From an uncultured Actinomyces sp. (GTDB lineage Bacteria; Actinomycetota; Actinomycetes; Actinomycetales; Actinomycetaceae): a stretch of DNA of 5,885 nucleotides. Made by a program: the position numbers and the translations under genes. The stretch lies in NCBI GenBank assembly GCA_915069725.1, contig CAJZFF010000134.1, forward strand, positions 1-5,885. The letters run 5' to 3'. Every line of letters starts with the position of its first letter. The first letter of the stretch is position 1. A model generated the notes under the pieces. The model saw nothing but the letters and a program-made list of their open reading frames with translations, made no database searches and had not been told where the DNA came from. Shown piece by piece: positions 1 through 5,728 of this stretch.

Positions 1-106
1 GGTCTGGGTCAACCCCGACTGCGGTCTCAAGACCCGCGGCTACGCCGAGACCGAGGCGAGCCTGACCAGCCTGGTCGGTGCCGCGCGCGCCGTGCGCGAG
101 GCCTGA
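1..106 (+). CDS. metE: 5-methyltetrahydropteroyltriglutamate-homocysteine methyltransferase, C-terminal end (partial)
   Basis: Only the last 34 codons are present; the reading frame begins at base 2 and ends at TGA 104-106. The peptide begins [14 protein letters not shown], which is the hallmark C-terminal motif of cobalamin-independent methionine synthase. In this family the Cys of NPDCGLKTR is one of the zinc ligands (equivalent to Cys726 of the E. coli enzyme), and the zinc activates homocysteine for methyl transfer from 5-methyltetrahydrofolate polyglutamate in the last step of methionine synthesis in the cytoplasm. The motif lies 28 residues from the end, as is usual, so the gene ends normally. 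It is followed at once by a strong hairpin terminator and so is not cotranscribed with hisD. The short archaeal-type MetE core shares this motif, but the full-length bacterial enzyme is more likely. The rest of the gene lies upstream of the window. Confidence 0.93.
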   Translation, partial: VWVNPDCGLKTRGYAETEASLTSLVGAARAVREA

Positions 107-135
107 TGAGCCTCTGACTCAGCTGCAGGGGCCTG

Positions 136-173
136 AGGCGGCCCGGGAGACAACGTGCTCTCCCGGGCCGCCT
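136..173 (+). terminator. Strong hairpin terminator after metE
   Basis: A perfect 15-bp inverted repeat has left arm AGGCGGCCCGGGAGA (136-150), an 8-base loop (151-158) and right arm TCTCCCGGGCCGCCT (159-173). It starts 30 bases after the metE stop. Only two T residues cluster after it, so it resembles the I-shaped, U-poor terminators common in actinobacteria. It separates metE from hisD. Because the sequence is a near-perfect palindrome it could also stop transcription on the minus strand. Confidence 0.9.
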
Positions 174-186
174 TGTGCATGGCCGG

Positions 187-199
187 TAGGCTTACGGGC
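187..199 (+). promoter_or_regulatory. Probable -10 element of a leaderless hisD promoter
   Basis: TAGGCT at 187-192 fits the actinobacterial TANNNT -10 consensus and ends 7 bases before the A of the preferred hisD start codon (200). That is the spacing expected if transcription starts at the ATG itself. No Shine-Dalgarno sequence lies in the usual window upstream of this ATG, which agrees with a leaderless message. No convincing -35 box is visible, and the expected position falls in the terminator's right arm. This is an inference from spacing and consensus. Confidence 0.5.
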
Positions 200-1540
200 A
201 TGCTCACCCGCACCGATCTGCGCAGTACCCGACTCTCCGCACGCCAGCTGGCACAGGCCCTGCCTCGGGCCACCCTTGACGTCACCGCCGCCCAGGCCGC
301 CGTGGCGCCACTGATCGAGGACGTCCGCCGTCGGGGAGCGGCCGCACTGCGTGACGCCGCCGAGCGATTCGACGGCGTGCGACCCGTTCACCTGCGTGTG
401 CCCGCTGCTGCCATCACCCAGGCGCTTAACGACCTGGACCCCGCGGTGCGCGAGGCCCTCGAGCTGTCCATCGCCCACAACCGGGCCGGGCACACCGCCC
501 AGGTGCCCGCTGAGCGCACCACGGAGGTGGTCCCCGGAGGCACCGTCACCCAGCGCTGGATCCCCGTGGAGCGGGTGGGGCTCTACGTTCCCGGAGGGCT
601 GGCGGTCTACCCCTCCAGCGTGGTGATGAACGCGGTGGCCGCCCAGGTCGCCGGCGTCGAGCAGATCGCCCTGGCCAGCCCGCCTCAGGCCGAGTTCGCG
701 GGTCTGCCCCACCCCACGATCCTGGCGGCGTGCGCGCTGCTGGGGATCACCGAGGTCTACGCCGTCGGCGGCGCCCAGGCCATCGCGATGCTCGCCTACG
801 GCGCCGACGCCCAGGACGACATCGACCGCGTGGACGCCGGGGGAGAGGTCCTGTGCCGGGGCGTGGACGTCATCACCGGTCCTGGCAACGTCTACGTGGC
901 CGCCGCCAAGCGAGCCGTCATGGGGACGGTCGGCATCGATGCCGAGGCGGGGCCCACCGAGATCGCCGTCCTGGCCGACGCCGGGGCCGACCCCGAGTAC
1001 GTGGCCGCCGACCTGCTCTCCCAGGCGGAGCACGATCCCAATGCCGGCAGCGTCCTCATCACCGACTCCCCGCAGCTGGCAGACGCCGTCGATGCGGCGC
1101 TCGAGCGCAGACTGAGCACAACCCGGCACCGGGAGCGGGCATCGACCGCATTGAGGGGTCCGCAGTCGGGAACCGTCCTGGTACGCGACCTCGCCCAGGC
1201 CATCGAGGTCGCCAACGCCTACGCGGCCGAGCACCTGGAGATCCACACCTCCGACGCCCCCGGGGTCGCGCGTCGGATCCGCAACGCCGGAGCCATCTTC
1301 GTCGGCCCCTACAGCCCGGTGCCCCTGGGGGACTACCTGGCCGGCTCCAACCACGTCCTGCCCACCGGTGGGACCGCCCGGTTCGCGGCCGGGCTGAGCG
1401 TGATGGCCTTCCTCAAACCGGTCCAGCTCATCGAGTACAGCGCGAGCGCCCTGGAGTCCATGACGCCGGCGCTGGGGGTTCTGGCGAGCTGTGAGGATCT
1501 GCCCGCGCACGGGGAGGCGGCCCGTGCTCGAAGGCAGTGA
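200..1540 (+). CDS. hisD: Histidinol dehydrogenase
   Basis: Predicted 446-residue cytoplasmic enzyme (E. coli HisD is 434) that oxidises L-histidinol to L-histidine in two NAD-dependent steps, the end of histidine biosynthesis. Family landmarks appear in order: a YVPGG/YPSSVVMNA segment near residues 130-150, GPGNVYVAAAKR from G227, and the SQAEHD motif giving zinc ligands Q275 and H278. The catalytic pair E344-H345 follows in YAAEHLEIHT, then zinc ligand D378 in PLGDYLAGSNH, and H437 in the C-terminal LPAHGEAAR. All residues needed for catalysis and zinc binding are therefore present. I chose ATG 200 because the protein then starts MLTRTDLR, the usual actinobacterial N terminus. The in-frame GTG at 155 lies in the loop of the metE terminator. 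A short insertion of about 10 residues, rich in acidic residues, precedes the GPGN motif. No hisC or hisB follows, so this hisD appears to be transcribed alone. Confidence 0.97.
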   Translation: MLTRTDLRSTRLSARQLAQALPRATLDVTAAQAAVAPLIEDVRRRGAAALRDAAERFDGVRPVHLRVPAAAITQALNDLDPAVREALELSIAHNRAGHTAQVPAERTTEVVPGGTVTQRWIPVERVGLYVPGGLAVYPSSVVMNAVAAQVAGVEQIALASPPQAEFAGLPHPTILAACALLGITEVYAVGGAQAIAMLAYGADAQDDIDRVDAGGEVLCRGVDVITGPGNVYVAAAKRAVMGTVGIDAEAGPTEIAVLADAGADPEYVAADLLSQAEHDPNAGSVLITDSPQLADAVDAALERRLSTTRHRERASTALRGPQSGTVLVRDLAQAIEVANAYAAEHLEIHTSDAPGVARRIRNAGAIFVGPYSPVPLGDYLAGSNHVLPTGGTARFAAGLSVMAFLKPVQLIEYSASALESMTPALGVLASCEDLPAHGEAARARRQ

Positions 1541-1559
1541 AAAAGCCTGCTGAGCAGGC
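1540..1559 (-). terminator. Minus-strand intrinsic terminator at the hisD 3' end
   Basis: Read on the minus strand, a perfect 6-bp stem (GCCTGC, loop TCA, GCAGGC; plus coordinates 1559 down to 1545) is followed directly by five T residues (1544-1540). On the plus strand the stem is preceded by A residues and followed by CGATTG, so it lacks a T-run in the hisD direction. It is thus better suited to stop a transcript entering hisD in antisense. No minus-strand gene is evident to feed it, and it may simply act in both directions. Confidence 0.5.
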
Positions 1560-1590
1560 CGATTGAGACCATCCTGTGACCTTCTGGTGA

Positions 1591-1641
1591 CCGTCCTCTG
1601 CTGCGTCAGGGGACGGCGCCGGAGCGAGGCTCGGATTTGTT
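1591..1641 (+). terminator. Tandem hairpins, probable hisD terminator
   Basis: The first hairpin has arms CCGTCCTCTG (1591-1600) and CAGGGGACGG (1607-1616) with a 6-base loop. It gives ten base pairs, one of them a G-U wobble that forms only in plus-strand RNA. A second, smaller hairpin follows: GAGC (1622-1625), loop GAG, GCTC (1629-1632), extendable by flanking CC/GG with one bulged G. It is trailed by the moderately T-rich ATTTGTT (1635-1641). Their place 50-100 bases after the hisD stop and before the next promoter fits termination of hisD. The assignment is structural only. Confidence 0.55.
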
Positions 1642-1716
1642 GGCCGTTCAACTGGCGGAATCCTGCCGTTTCCTGCTCTTGTGAGCCACCTCCAAGTGGG
1701 CGCTTATTGCATGGTC

Positions 1717-1745
1717 GAATAACACAGTGTTGCAAAGCGTTATTC
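1717..1745. promoter_or_regulatory. Nested inverted repeats over the -35 box (operator candidate)
   Basis: An outer perfect repeat, GAATAAC (1717-1723) and GTTATTC (1739-1745), is separated by 15 bases. Inside it sits a second palindrome, AACAC-A-GTGTT (1721-1731). Both overlap the proposed -35 hexamer TTGCAA (1730-1735), which is the usual position for a repressor site. The area is AT-rich in an otherwise GC-rich window. No regulator gene is present in the window and the binding protein is unknown. Confidence 0.45.
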
Positions 1746-1757
1746 TATTGTTATATT
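1730..1757 (+). promoter_or_regulatory. Sigma-70-type promoter of the surface polysaccharide cluster
   Basis: A -35-like TTGCAA (1730-1735) and a -10-like TATATT (1752-1757) are separated by 16 bases in the most AT-rich stretch of the window. The predicted transcript start is near 1763-1766. This is the only convincing plus-strand promoter between hisD and the next gene, so it is the likely origin of the mRNA covering the cluster from 1921 onward. If so, the message has an unusually long 5' leader of about 155 bases when translation starts at 1921. Confidence 0.55.
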
Positions 1758-1763
1758 TGGTGG

Positions 1764-1920
1764 TGACGCACGGTGCGCCGTGCCCGACGGGCTGAGTTCC
1801 CACATCCCGTCATCCCCGGGCGCGCCGCACCGAGGCGTTGGTTGCCGACCGGGCCTGCTCGCGCATGCGGTGATGACGGTCGGCGCCGGCCCTACCCCTT
1901 GGATCCAGATGGATGGCCTC
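1764..1920 (+). other. Structured 5' leader / palindromic repeat region
   Basis: This stretch between the promoter and the preferred start of the small membrane protein contains several foldable elements. One hairpin has arms GCACGG (1768-1773) and CCGTGC (1778-1783). A second, GCCC-GAC-GGGC (1782-1792), shares two bases with the first, so the two compete. A longer imperfect inverted repeat pairs CCGTCATCCCCG (1807-1818) with CGGTGATGACGG (1868-1879), matching at 11 of 12 positions, and adds an inner GCGC/GCGC pair (1820-1823 with 1861-1864). The frame is open from GTG 1780, but its peptide is rich in Pro, Gly and Ser. Third-position G+C also looks lower there than in the flanking genes. It recalls dispersed intergenic palindromic repeats. 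I recognise no known riboswitch. Confidence 0.4.
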
Positions 1921-2169
1921 ATGCACTACTCCCCATTCGCCGCCGGAACCGGACTGTTCGTCGTGTGGTACGTCGCCCCGGCAGGTTCCCCTCCCGCTCT
2001 CGTCGCTCGTTTCCTCATTGACTGCGCCGGCCTGGTGTTCGTCGCCATCCTGGCCTTCTTCCTGCTGACCAACCTCTATGGCGCGGCCCGCTCCCTGAGC
2101 CCGCACTCCAGGCGCACCGTCGGGCGTCACGCGCAGCAGCGCAGCGGCCTGATGAGTCTGCGGGCGTGA
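1921..2169 (+). CDS. Small membrane protein, possible accessory subunit of the glycosyltransferase
   Basis: Predicted 82-residue protein not matched to any family I can name. Residues about 31-56 form one clear transmembrane helix, and residues 6-20 are a weaker hydrophobic stretch that could be a short second helix. The C-terminal 26 residues are rich in Arg and Ser (R57, R64, R65, R69, R74, R81), so the positive-inside rule puts that tail in the cytoplasm. The start is uncertain. ATG 1921 is preferred because hydrophobic coding character begins there and a weak GGATGG lies just upstream. ATG 1909, ATG 1873 and GTG 1780 are in-frame alternatives; the last would give 129 residues. Its TGA (2167-2169) overlaps the glycosyltransferase start, indicating translational coupling. 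By position and size it recalls IcaD/PgaD, small membrane partners of poly-GlcNAc synthases, but no sequence motif supports that link. Confidence 0.65.
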   Translation: MHYSPFAAGTGLFVVWYVAPAGSPPALVARFLIDCAGLVFVAILAFFLLTNLYGAARSLSPHSRRTVGRHAQQRSGLMSLRA

Positions 2170-3731
2170 TGAGGATCCAGACCCCGTTCCTGCCCATGAG
2201 CTTCGATTCCTCGAGCCTCCTGGGAGTCCTCGACCGCATCGGTTGGTGGGGTGCCCTGGGGATGATCGCAGTCGCCCTGGCCTACACCTTCTTCATGCTC
2301 ATCGCCTCGCGCGGGGCGCCACGGCACGGCGGTCCCTCGCATCCGGATGCGCCGCTGCTCGTCGTCATCCTCATGCCCTGCCTCAACGAGGCGGCGGTCA
2401 TCGGCGCCAGCGTCCGGCGGCTCACCTCGATCCCGGACCCCGGTCTGCGCATCATGGTCATCGACGACGGCTCCGACGACGACACCGCCCAGGTGGCCGC
2501 CCAGGCCGGTGACGAGCGTGTCGAGGTGGTTCGCCGTCGTCCTCCCCACGCCCGCCTGGGCAAGGGGGAGGCCCTCAACGACGCGCTGTCGATCGTGCGC
2601 TCCCGGTGCACCAGGGTGTCCTCCTCACGAGTCGTCGTGGGAGTCATGGACGCCGACGGCAGGCTCGACCCCCACGCCATCGGGGAGGTGCGCAAGGCCT
2701 TCGCCCCGCAGGAGGTCGGTGCTGTTCAGATGGGGGTGCGCATCAACAACCGCTTCGGCTCCCTGCTCGCCCGCATGCAGGACATGGAGTTCGTCATCTT
2801 CACTGAGGTCTTCCAGCGAGGCCGGCGCCGGGTCCGCAGCGTCGGCATGGGGGGCAACGCCCAGTTCGTCCGCCTCAGCGCACTCGACGCCCTGGGGCCC
2901 CGGCCCTGGACCCGGTCGCTGACCGAGGACTTCGACCTGGGGATCCGACTCAACGCCACCAGCTGGACCAACGAGTTCTGGCCCGCTGCCTCGGTTCACC
3001 AGCAGGGCGTGACCAACATGCGCCGCCTCCTGCGTCAGCGCACCCGCTGGTTCCAGGGAAACCTCCAGGCGCTGCACCTGCTGCGCTCCGTGGCCCGCGA
3101 GCAGCGCGGTCTGGGGCGGGCCGACACGCTCTGGCAGATCCTCACGCCCTACCTGCTTCTGACCGGGTCCCTGCTGACCCTGTCCTTCCTCATCACCATG
3201 GTGACCGCCGGTGTGGCCGCGGTCCTGAGGTGGGAGCAGTCATGGGCCTGGCTCGTGGGGGCCTATGTCATTGCTTTCGGGCCAGCGCTCATCTACGCCT
3301 GGATCTACTGGCGTATCGAGCGCAGTGAGGGCCTGAGCCTGTTCAAGTCCGTGGGCTACGCACACCTGTTCGTCCTTTACGGCCTCCTTCCCAGCCTCTA
3401 CGGCTGGCGAGCAGTCGCCCGGGAGCTGACCGGGCGCACCGGGTGGGCCAAGACCGCTCGCGAGGCGGAGCCGGCTCAAGGAAAGCAGACCGCCCCCAGC
3501 AGACCGGCTGCCGGCCCCAACGGATCGTCATCCGTGGGCTCACCGCTACCGAGCAAGCAGCGGCCACCCAGCGCGCCTGCGAGGGCGGAGCCCCTGACGG
3601 CTCCACAGGCCGCGGGTCCGGGCAGTGCTGTCCCGGCCGTTCCGGCCCGCCCCCTGCTGAACCCCACCGCCATGATCGTGCGTCGACCCCGCCGTACATC
3701 CAGCAATCTGACCAACGAGGAGATGAGATGA
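2169..3731 (+). CDS. Membrane-bound processive family-2 glycosyltransferase (polysaccharide synthase-like)
   Basis: Predicted 520-residue integral membrane enzyme. A transmembrane helix (about 26-46) precedes a cytoplasmic GT-A domain with the full set of processive GT2 motifs. These are LMPCLNE near 68-74, the nucleotide-binding VIDDGSDDDT (D99, D100), the metal-binding DAD (161-163), the TED motif carrying the catalytic-base Asp (252-254), and QRTRW (290-294), the Q(Q/R)xRW acceptor and product motif. Hydrophobic segments follow at about 325-351, 357-378 and 388-410. This order matches hyaluronan, poly-GlcNAc (IcaA/PgaC) and chitin-oligosaccharide (NodC) synthases, which polymerise a UDP-sugar while extruding the chain. 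The donor cannot be read from sequence; the epimerase downstream hints at GlcNAc or ManNAc. The last 86 residues (435-520) are a Pro/Ala/Ser-rich, probably disordered tail unusual for the family. The start overlaps the upstream stop as TGATG; GTG 2166 (one residue longer) and ATG 2196 are alternatives. Confidence 0.92.
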   Translation: MRIQTPFLPMSFDSSSLLGVLDRIGWWGALGMIAVALAYTFFMLIASRGAPRHGGPSHPDAPLLVVILMPCLNEAAVIGASVRRLTSIPDPGLRIMVIDDGSDDDTAQVAAQAGDERVEVVRRRPPHARLGKGEALNDALSIVRSRCTRVSSSRVVVGVMDADGRLDPHAIGEVRKAFAPQEVGAVQMGVRINNRFGSLLARMQDMEFVIFTEVFQRGRRRVRSVGMGGNAQFVRLSALDALGPRPWTRSLTEDFDLGIRLNATSWTNEFWPAASVHQQGVTNMRRLLRQRTRWFQGNLQALHLLRSVAREQRGLGRADTLWQILTPYLLLTGSLLTLSFLITMVTAGVAAVLRWEQSWAWLVGAYVIAFGPALIYAWIYWRIERSEGLSLFKSVGYAHLFVLYGLLPSLYGWRAVARELTGRTGWAKTAREAEPAQGKQTAPSRPAAGPNGSSSVGSPLPSKQRPPSAPARAEPLTAPQAAGPGSAVPAVPARPLLNPTAMIVRRPRRTSSNLTNEEMR

Positions 3732-4441
3732 CAGCCGCCAACGCGCCTCAGCACGCAGGAGCTCTCGACGGAACCCGTCGTGGCAGGATCCTGCGTCGCG
3801 CACTCCTGGCGGTCTGCGTCCTGGTGCTGGTCCTAGGAGTCACCGTGTACTGCCACGCCCGAGAGACCGAGGCACCGGACTGCTCCCAGTGGGAGATCAT
3901 TTTCGACGGTTACGGCGAGGCCTCGTGCTCCGAGGGCCTGCTGCGCCTCAAACCGACGTCGGCCGACTCCCATGACACGACCCACGCCGGTCTGGCCACT
4001 TCCACCTCGGTCGAGATCGAGGCGGGAGGCGTCCAGACCATCCACACCACGATGACCACTGTCAGGCAGCTGCGAGAGGACGGCGAGCCCAATGCCTGGG
4101 AGGTCGCCTGGCTCCTGTGGAACTACACCGACAACAACCACTTCTACGCCCTGGCCCTCAAGCCCAACGGCTGGGAAGTCTCCAAGCAGGACACCGCCTA
4201 CCCGGGGTACCAGCGATTCCTGTCATCGGGCAACACGCCCGTCTACCCACCCGGGAAGAGCCACGACGTCACCGTCACCATTGATACGACCAAGCCCTCG
4301 GAGGCGACCTTCACCATCACCGTGGACGGGCAGGAGCTCGGAACCGTCACCGACAAGCAGTCCCCCTACCGCTCCGGCAAGGTGGCGGCCTACTGCGAGG
4401 ACTCCGACGTCACTTTCACCCCGATCACCGAGGACAAGTAG
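3728..4441 (+). CDS. Membrane-anchored extracytoplasmic protein with a probable concanavalin-like jelly-roll domain
   Basis: Predicted 237 residues. An Arg-rich N terminus (R17, R18, R20, R23, R24) precedes one hydrophobic helix (about 25-41), with no lipobox or clear AxA cleavage site, so I read it as a signal anchor with the rest outside. Residues about 52-234 are rich in beta-prone, aromatic and Asn/Gly residues. They include a W-x(3)-F-D-G-Y-G opening, a central AWLLWNYTDNNHFYALALKP stretch, then GWEVSK, and a late VTVTID...TITVDG strand pair. From memory this pattern resembles LamG/DUF1080-like jelly-roll proteins that bind or act on glycans; no catalytic residues can be assigned. Cys52, Cys67 and Cys223 are available for a disulfide. 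The start is firm: GAGGAG (3717-3722) lies 5 bases upstream, and ATGA (3728-3731) overlaps the glycosyltransferase stop. It probably acts on the polymer made by the upstream enzyme. Confidence 0.82.
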   Translation: MTAANAPQHAGALDGTRRGRILRRALLAVCVLVLVLGVTVYCHARETEAPDCSQWEIIFDGYGEASCSEGLLRLKPTSADSHDTTHAGLATSTSVEIEAGGVQTIHTTMTTVRQLREDGEPNAWEVAWLLWNYTDNNHFYALALKPNGWEVSKQDTAYPGYQRFLSSGNTPVYPPGKSHDVTVTIDTTKPSEATFTITVDGQELGTVTDKQSPYRSGKVAAYCEDSDVTFTPITEDK

Positions 4442-4514
4442 GTCCTACCCGCCATGACGGCGCCGGACTCGACCACCACTGAGGCCCAGCTCGTCCCACT
4501 CCCGACACACGACC

Positions 4515-4520
4515 AGGAGA
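4515..4520 (+). promoter_or_regulatory. Ribosome binding site that sets the epimerase start
   Basis: AGGAGA lies 5 bases before ATG 4526 and is the best Shine-Dalgarno match near this gene. The in-frame upstream ATG at 4454 has no comparable site and would add 24 residues low in family-like character. The site therefore argues for ATG 4526. Confidence 0.8.
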
Positions 4521-4525
4521 ACCCC

Positions 4526-5728
4526 ATGACCACCGACTCCACGCCAACGGGCGGCCCCCTGAGAGTCATGCTCGTCTACGGCACCCGCCCGGAGGCGATC
4601 AAGCTCGCCCCCCTGGTGGCCGCCATGCGCGACGACGAGCGTTTCAATCCGATCGTCGTCGTCACCGGACAGCACCGCGAGATGCTCGACCAGGTGCACG
4701 AGTTCTTCGGAATCGTTCCCGACGACGACCTCGACATCCACTCGCCGGGGCAGACCCTCACCCAGATCACCAACCGCTGCCTGCAGGGGGTGGGGCAGGC
4801 CATCGAGGCCCACCGACCCGACGCCGTCGTCGTCCAGGGGGACACCACCTCCGCCTTCGCCGCCGCGCTGGCCGCCTTCTACCACGAGGTCCCAGTCCTC
4901 CACGTCGAGGCCGGCCTGCGCACCGGGGACATCTCCTCACCCTTCCCCGAGGAGGCCAACCGGCGGCTCATCAGCCAGGTGACCGCCCTGCACCTGTGCC
5001 CCACCACCACCAGCCGGGACAACCTGCTGCGCGAGAGCACCGACCCGCAGGCCGTCAGCGTCACGGGCAACACGGTCATCGACGCCCTCCTGGTCGCCGT
5101 CGACCGCCGGGTTCCGCCACCGGACGAGGAGCTGGCCGCAGCACTGAAGGACGCCTCCCGGCGAGTCGTGCTCGTCACCGCCCACCGCCGCGAGTCCTGG
5201 GGTGAGCCGATGCGGGCCATCGGCCGCGCCGTCGCGCGCCTGGCCGACAAGCACCCCGAGGTGCTCTTCGTGCTGCCGGTCCACCGCAACCCCAAGGTTC
5301 GCGAGGACCTCCTGCCCCAGATCGAGGGCCACGCCAACGTCATCTGGTGCGACCCGCTGGAGTACGGCGCCTTCTGCGCACTCATCGACCGCTGCGACGT
5401 CGTGCTCACCGACTCCGGCGGCGTCCAGGAGGAGGCGCCCGCGCTGTCCAAGCCCGTCCTGGTCATGCGGGACAACACCGAGCGTCCCGAGGCCGTCGCC
5501 TTCGGGGTCGCCGAGCTGGTCGGGACCGACGAGGAACGCATCGTCGAGAGGGTCTCCACCCTGCTGACCGACGAGGCGGCCTACACGGCCATGGCCCAGG
5601 CCGCCAACCCCTACGGCGACGGGCACGCCTGCAAGCGCATCCTGGCCGTCACCGCCGCCCTGTTCGGCCGCGGTGTTCCCCTTCCCGAGTTCGAGCCCGT
5701 TCCCAACTCTTCCAAGGAGAGCTCATGA
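4526..5728 (+). CDS. wecB: UDP-N-acetylglucosamine 2-epimerase (non-hydrolysing)
   Basis: Predicted 400-residue cytoplasmic enzyme (E. coli WecB is 376; the Gram-positive orthologue is often called MnaA) that interconverts UDP-GlcNAc and UDP-ManNAc. It has the GT-B-like fold of the family. Visible signatures are GTRPEAIKLAPL with R21 and K26, TGQHREMLDQV with Q49-H50-R51-E52, QGDTTSAFA with D106, HVEAGLRTGD with E128, PFPEEANRRL with E142, TAHRRESWGEP with H220, DSGGVQEEAP, and MRDNTERPEAV. R21, K26, D106, E128, E142 and H220 correspond to R10, K15, D95, E117, E131 and H213 of E. coli WecB, so the enzyme should be active. It begins 84 bases after the jelly-roll gene and overlaps the next start as ATGA. 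UDP-ManNAc could feed the cluster's polymer, teichoic-type linkage units or ManNAc uronate; no UDP-ManNAc dehydrogenase gene is visible. The start at 4526 rests on its ribosome binding site. Confidence 0.96.
   Translation: MTTDSTPTGGPLRVMLVYGTRPEAIKLAPLVAAMRDDERFNPIVVVTGQHREMLDQVHEFFGIVPDDDLDIHSPGQTLTQITNRCLQGVGQAIEAHRPDAVVVQGDTTSAFAAALAAFYHEVPVLHVEAGLRTGDISSPFPEEANRRLISQVTALHLCPTTTSRDNLLRESTDPQAVSVTGNTVIDALLVAVDRRVPPPDEELAAALKDASRRVVLVTAHRRESWGEPMRAIGRAVARLADKHPEVLFVLPVHRNPKVREDLLPQIEGHANVIWCDPLEYGAFCALIDRCDVVLTDSGGVQEEAPALSKPVLVMRDNTERPEAVAFGVAELVGTDEERIVERVSTLLTDEAAYTAMAQAANPYGDGHACKRILAVTAALFGRGVPLPEFEPVPNSSKESS
5714..5720 (+). promoter_or_regulatory. Ribosome binding site of the last gene
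   Basis: AAGGAGA ends 4 bases before ATG 5725, inside the end of the epimerase gene. It is a near-ideal Shine-Dalgarno sequence and confirms that the overlapping ATGA is a real gene junction. Confidence 0.85.

Noticed and set aside
155..199. Upstream GTG start for hisD, adding 15 residues
   Set aside because: The GTG lies in the loop of the metE terminator hairpin and has no ribosome binding site, and the added residues do not resemble HisD N termini. ATG 200 gives the usual MLTRTDLR start.
119..1735. Long open frame of 538 codons on the minus strand opposite hisD
   Set aside because: It is a compositional shadow of a high-G+C gene: its peptide is rich in Gly, Arg, His and Gln without family motifs, and hisD on the plus strand is intact with all catalytic residues.
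1780..1920. N-terminal extension of the small membrane protein from GTG 1780
   Set aside because: The extension has no ribosome binding site, is Pro/Gly/Ser-rich, has lower third-position G+C and overlaps a clear inverted repeat. It is kept as an alternative start but not preferred.
1764..1920. A c-di-GMP or other known riboswitch in the leader
   Set aside because: The region folds, but I cannot find the conserved loop sequences of any riboswitch class I know. Calling it one would be guesswork.
3443..3727. In-frame upstream extension of the jelly-roll protein through the end of the glycosyltransferase gene
   Set aside because: This frame is antiparallel to no real motif and lies inside the glycosyltransferase tail in another frame. 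ATG 3728 has a proper Shine-Dalgarno site and a signal anchor follows.
4454..4525. N-terminal extension of the epimerase from ATG 4454
   Set aside because: It lacks a good ribosome binding site, whereas AGGAGA sits properly before ATG 4526. The extra 24 residues precede the normal N terminus of the family.
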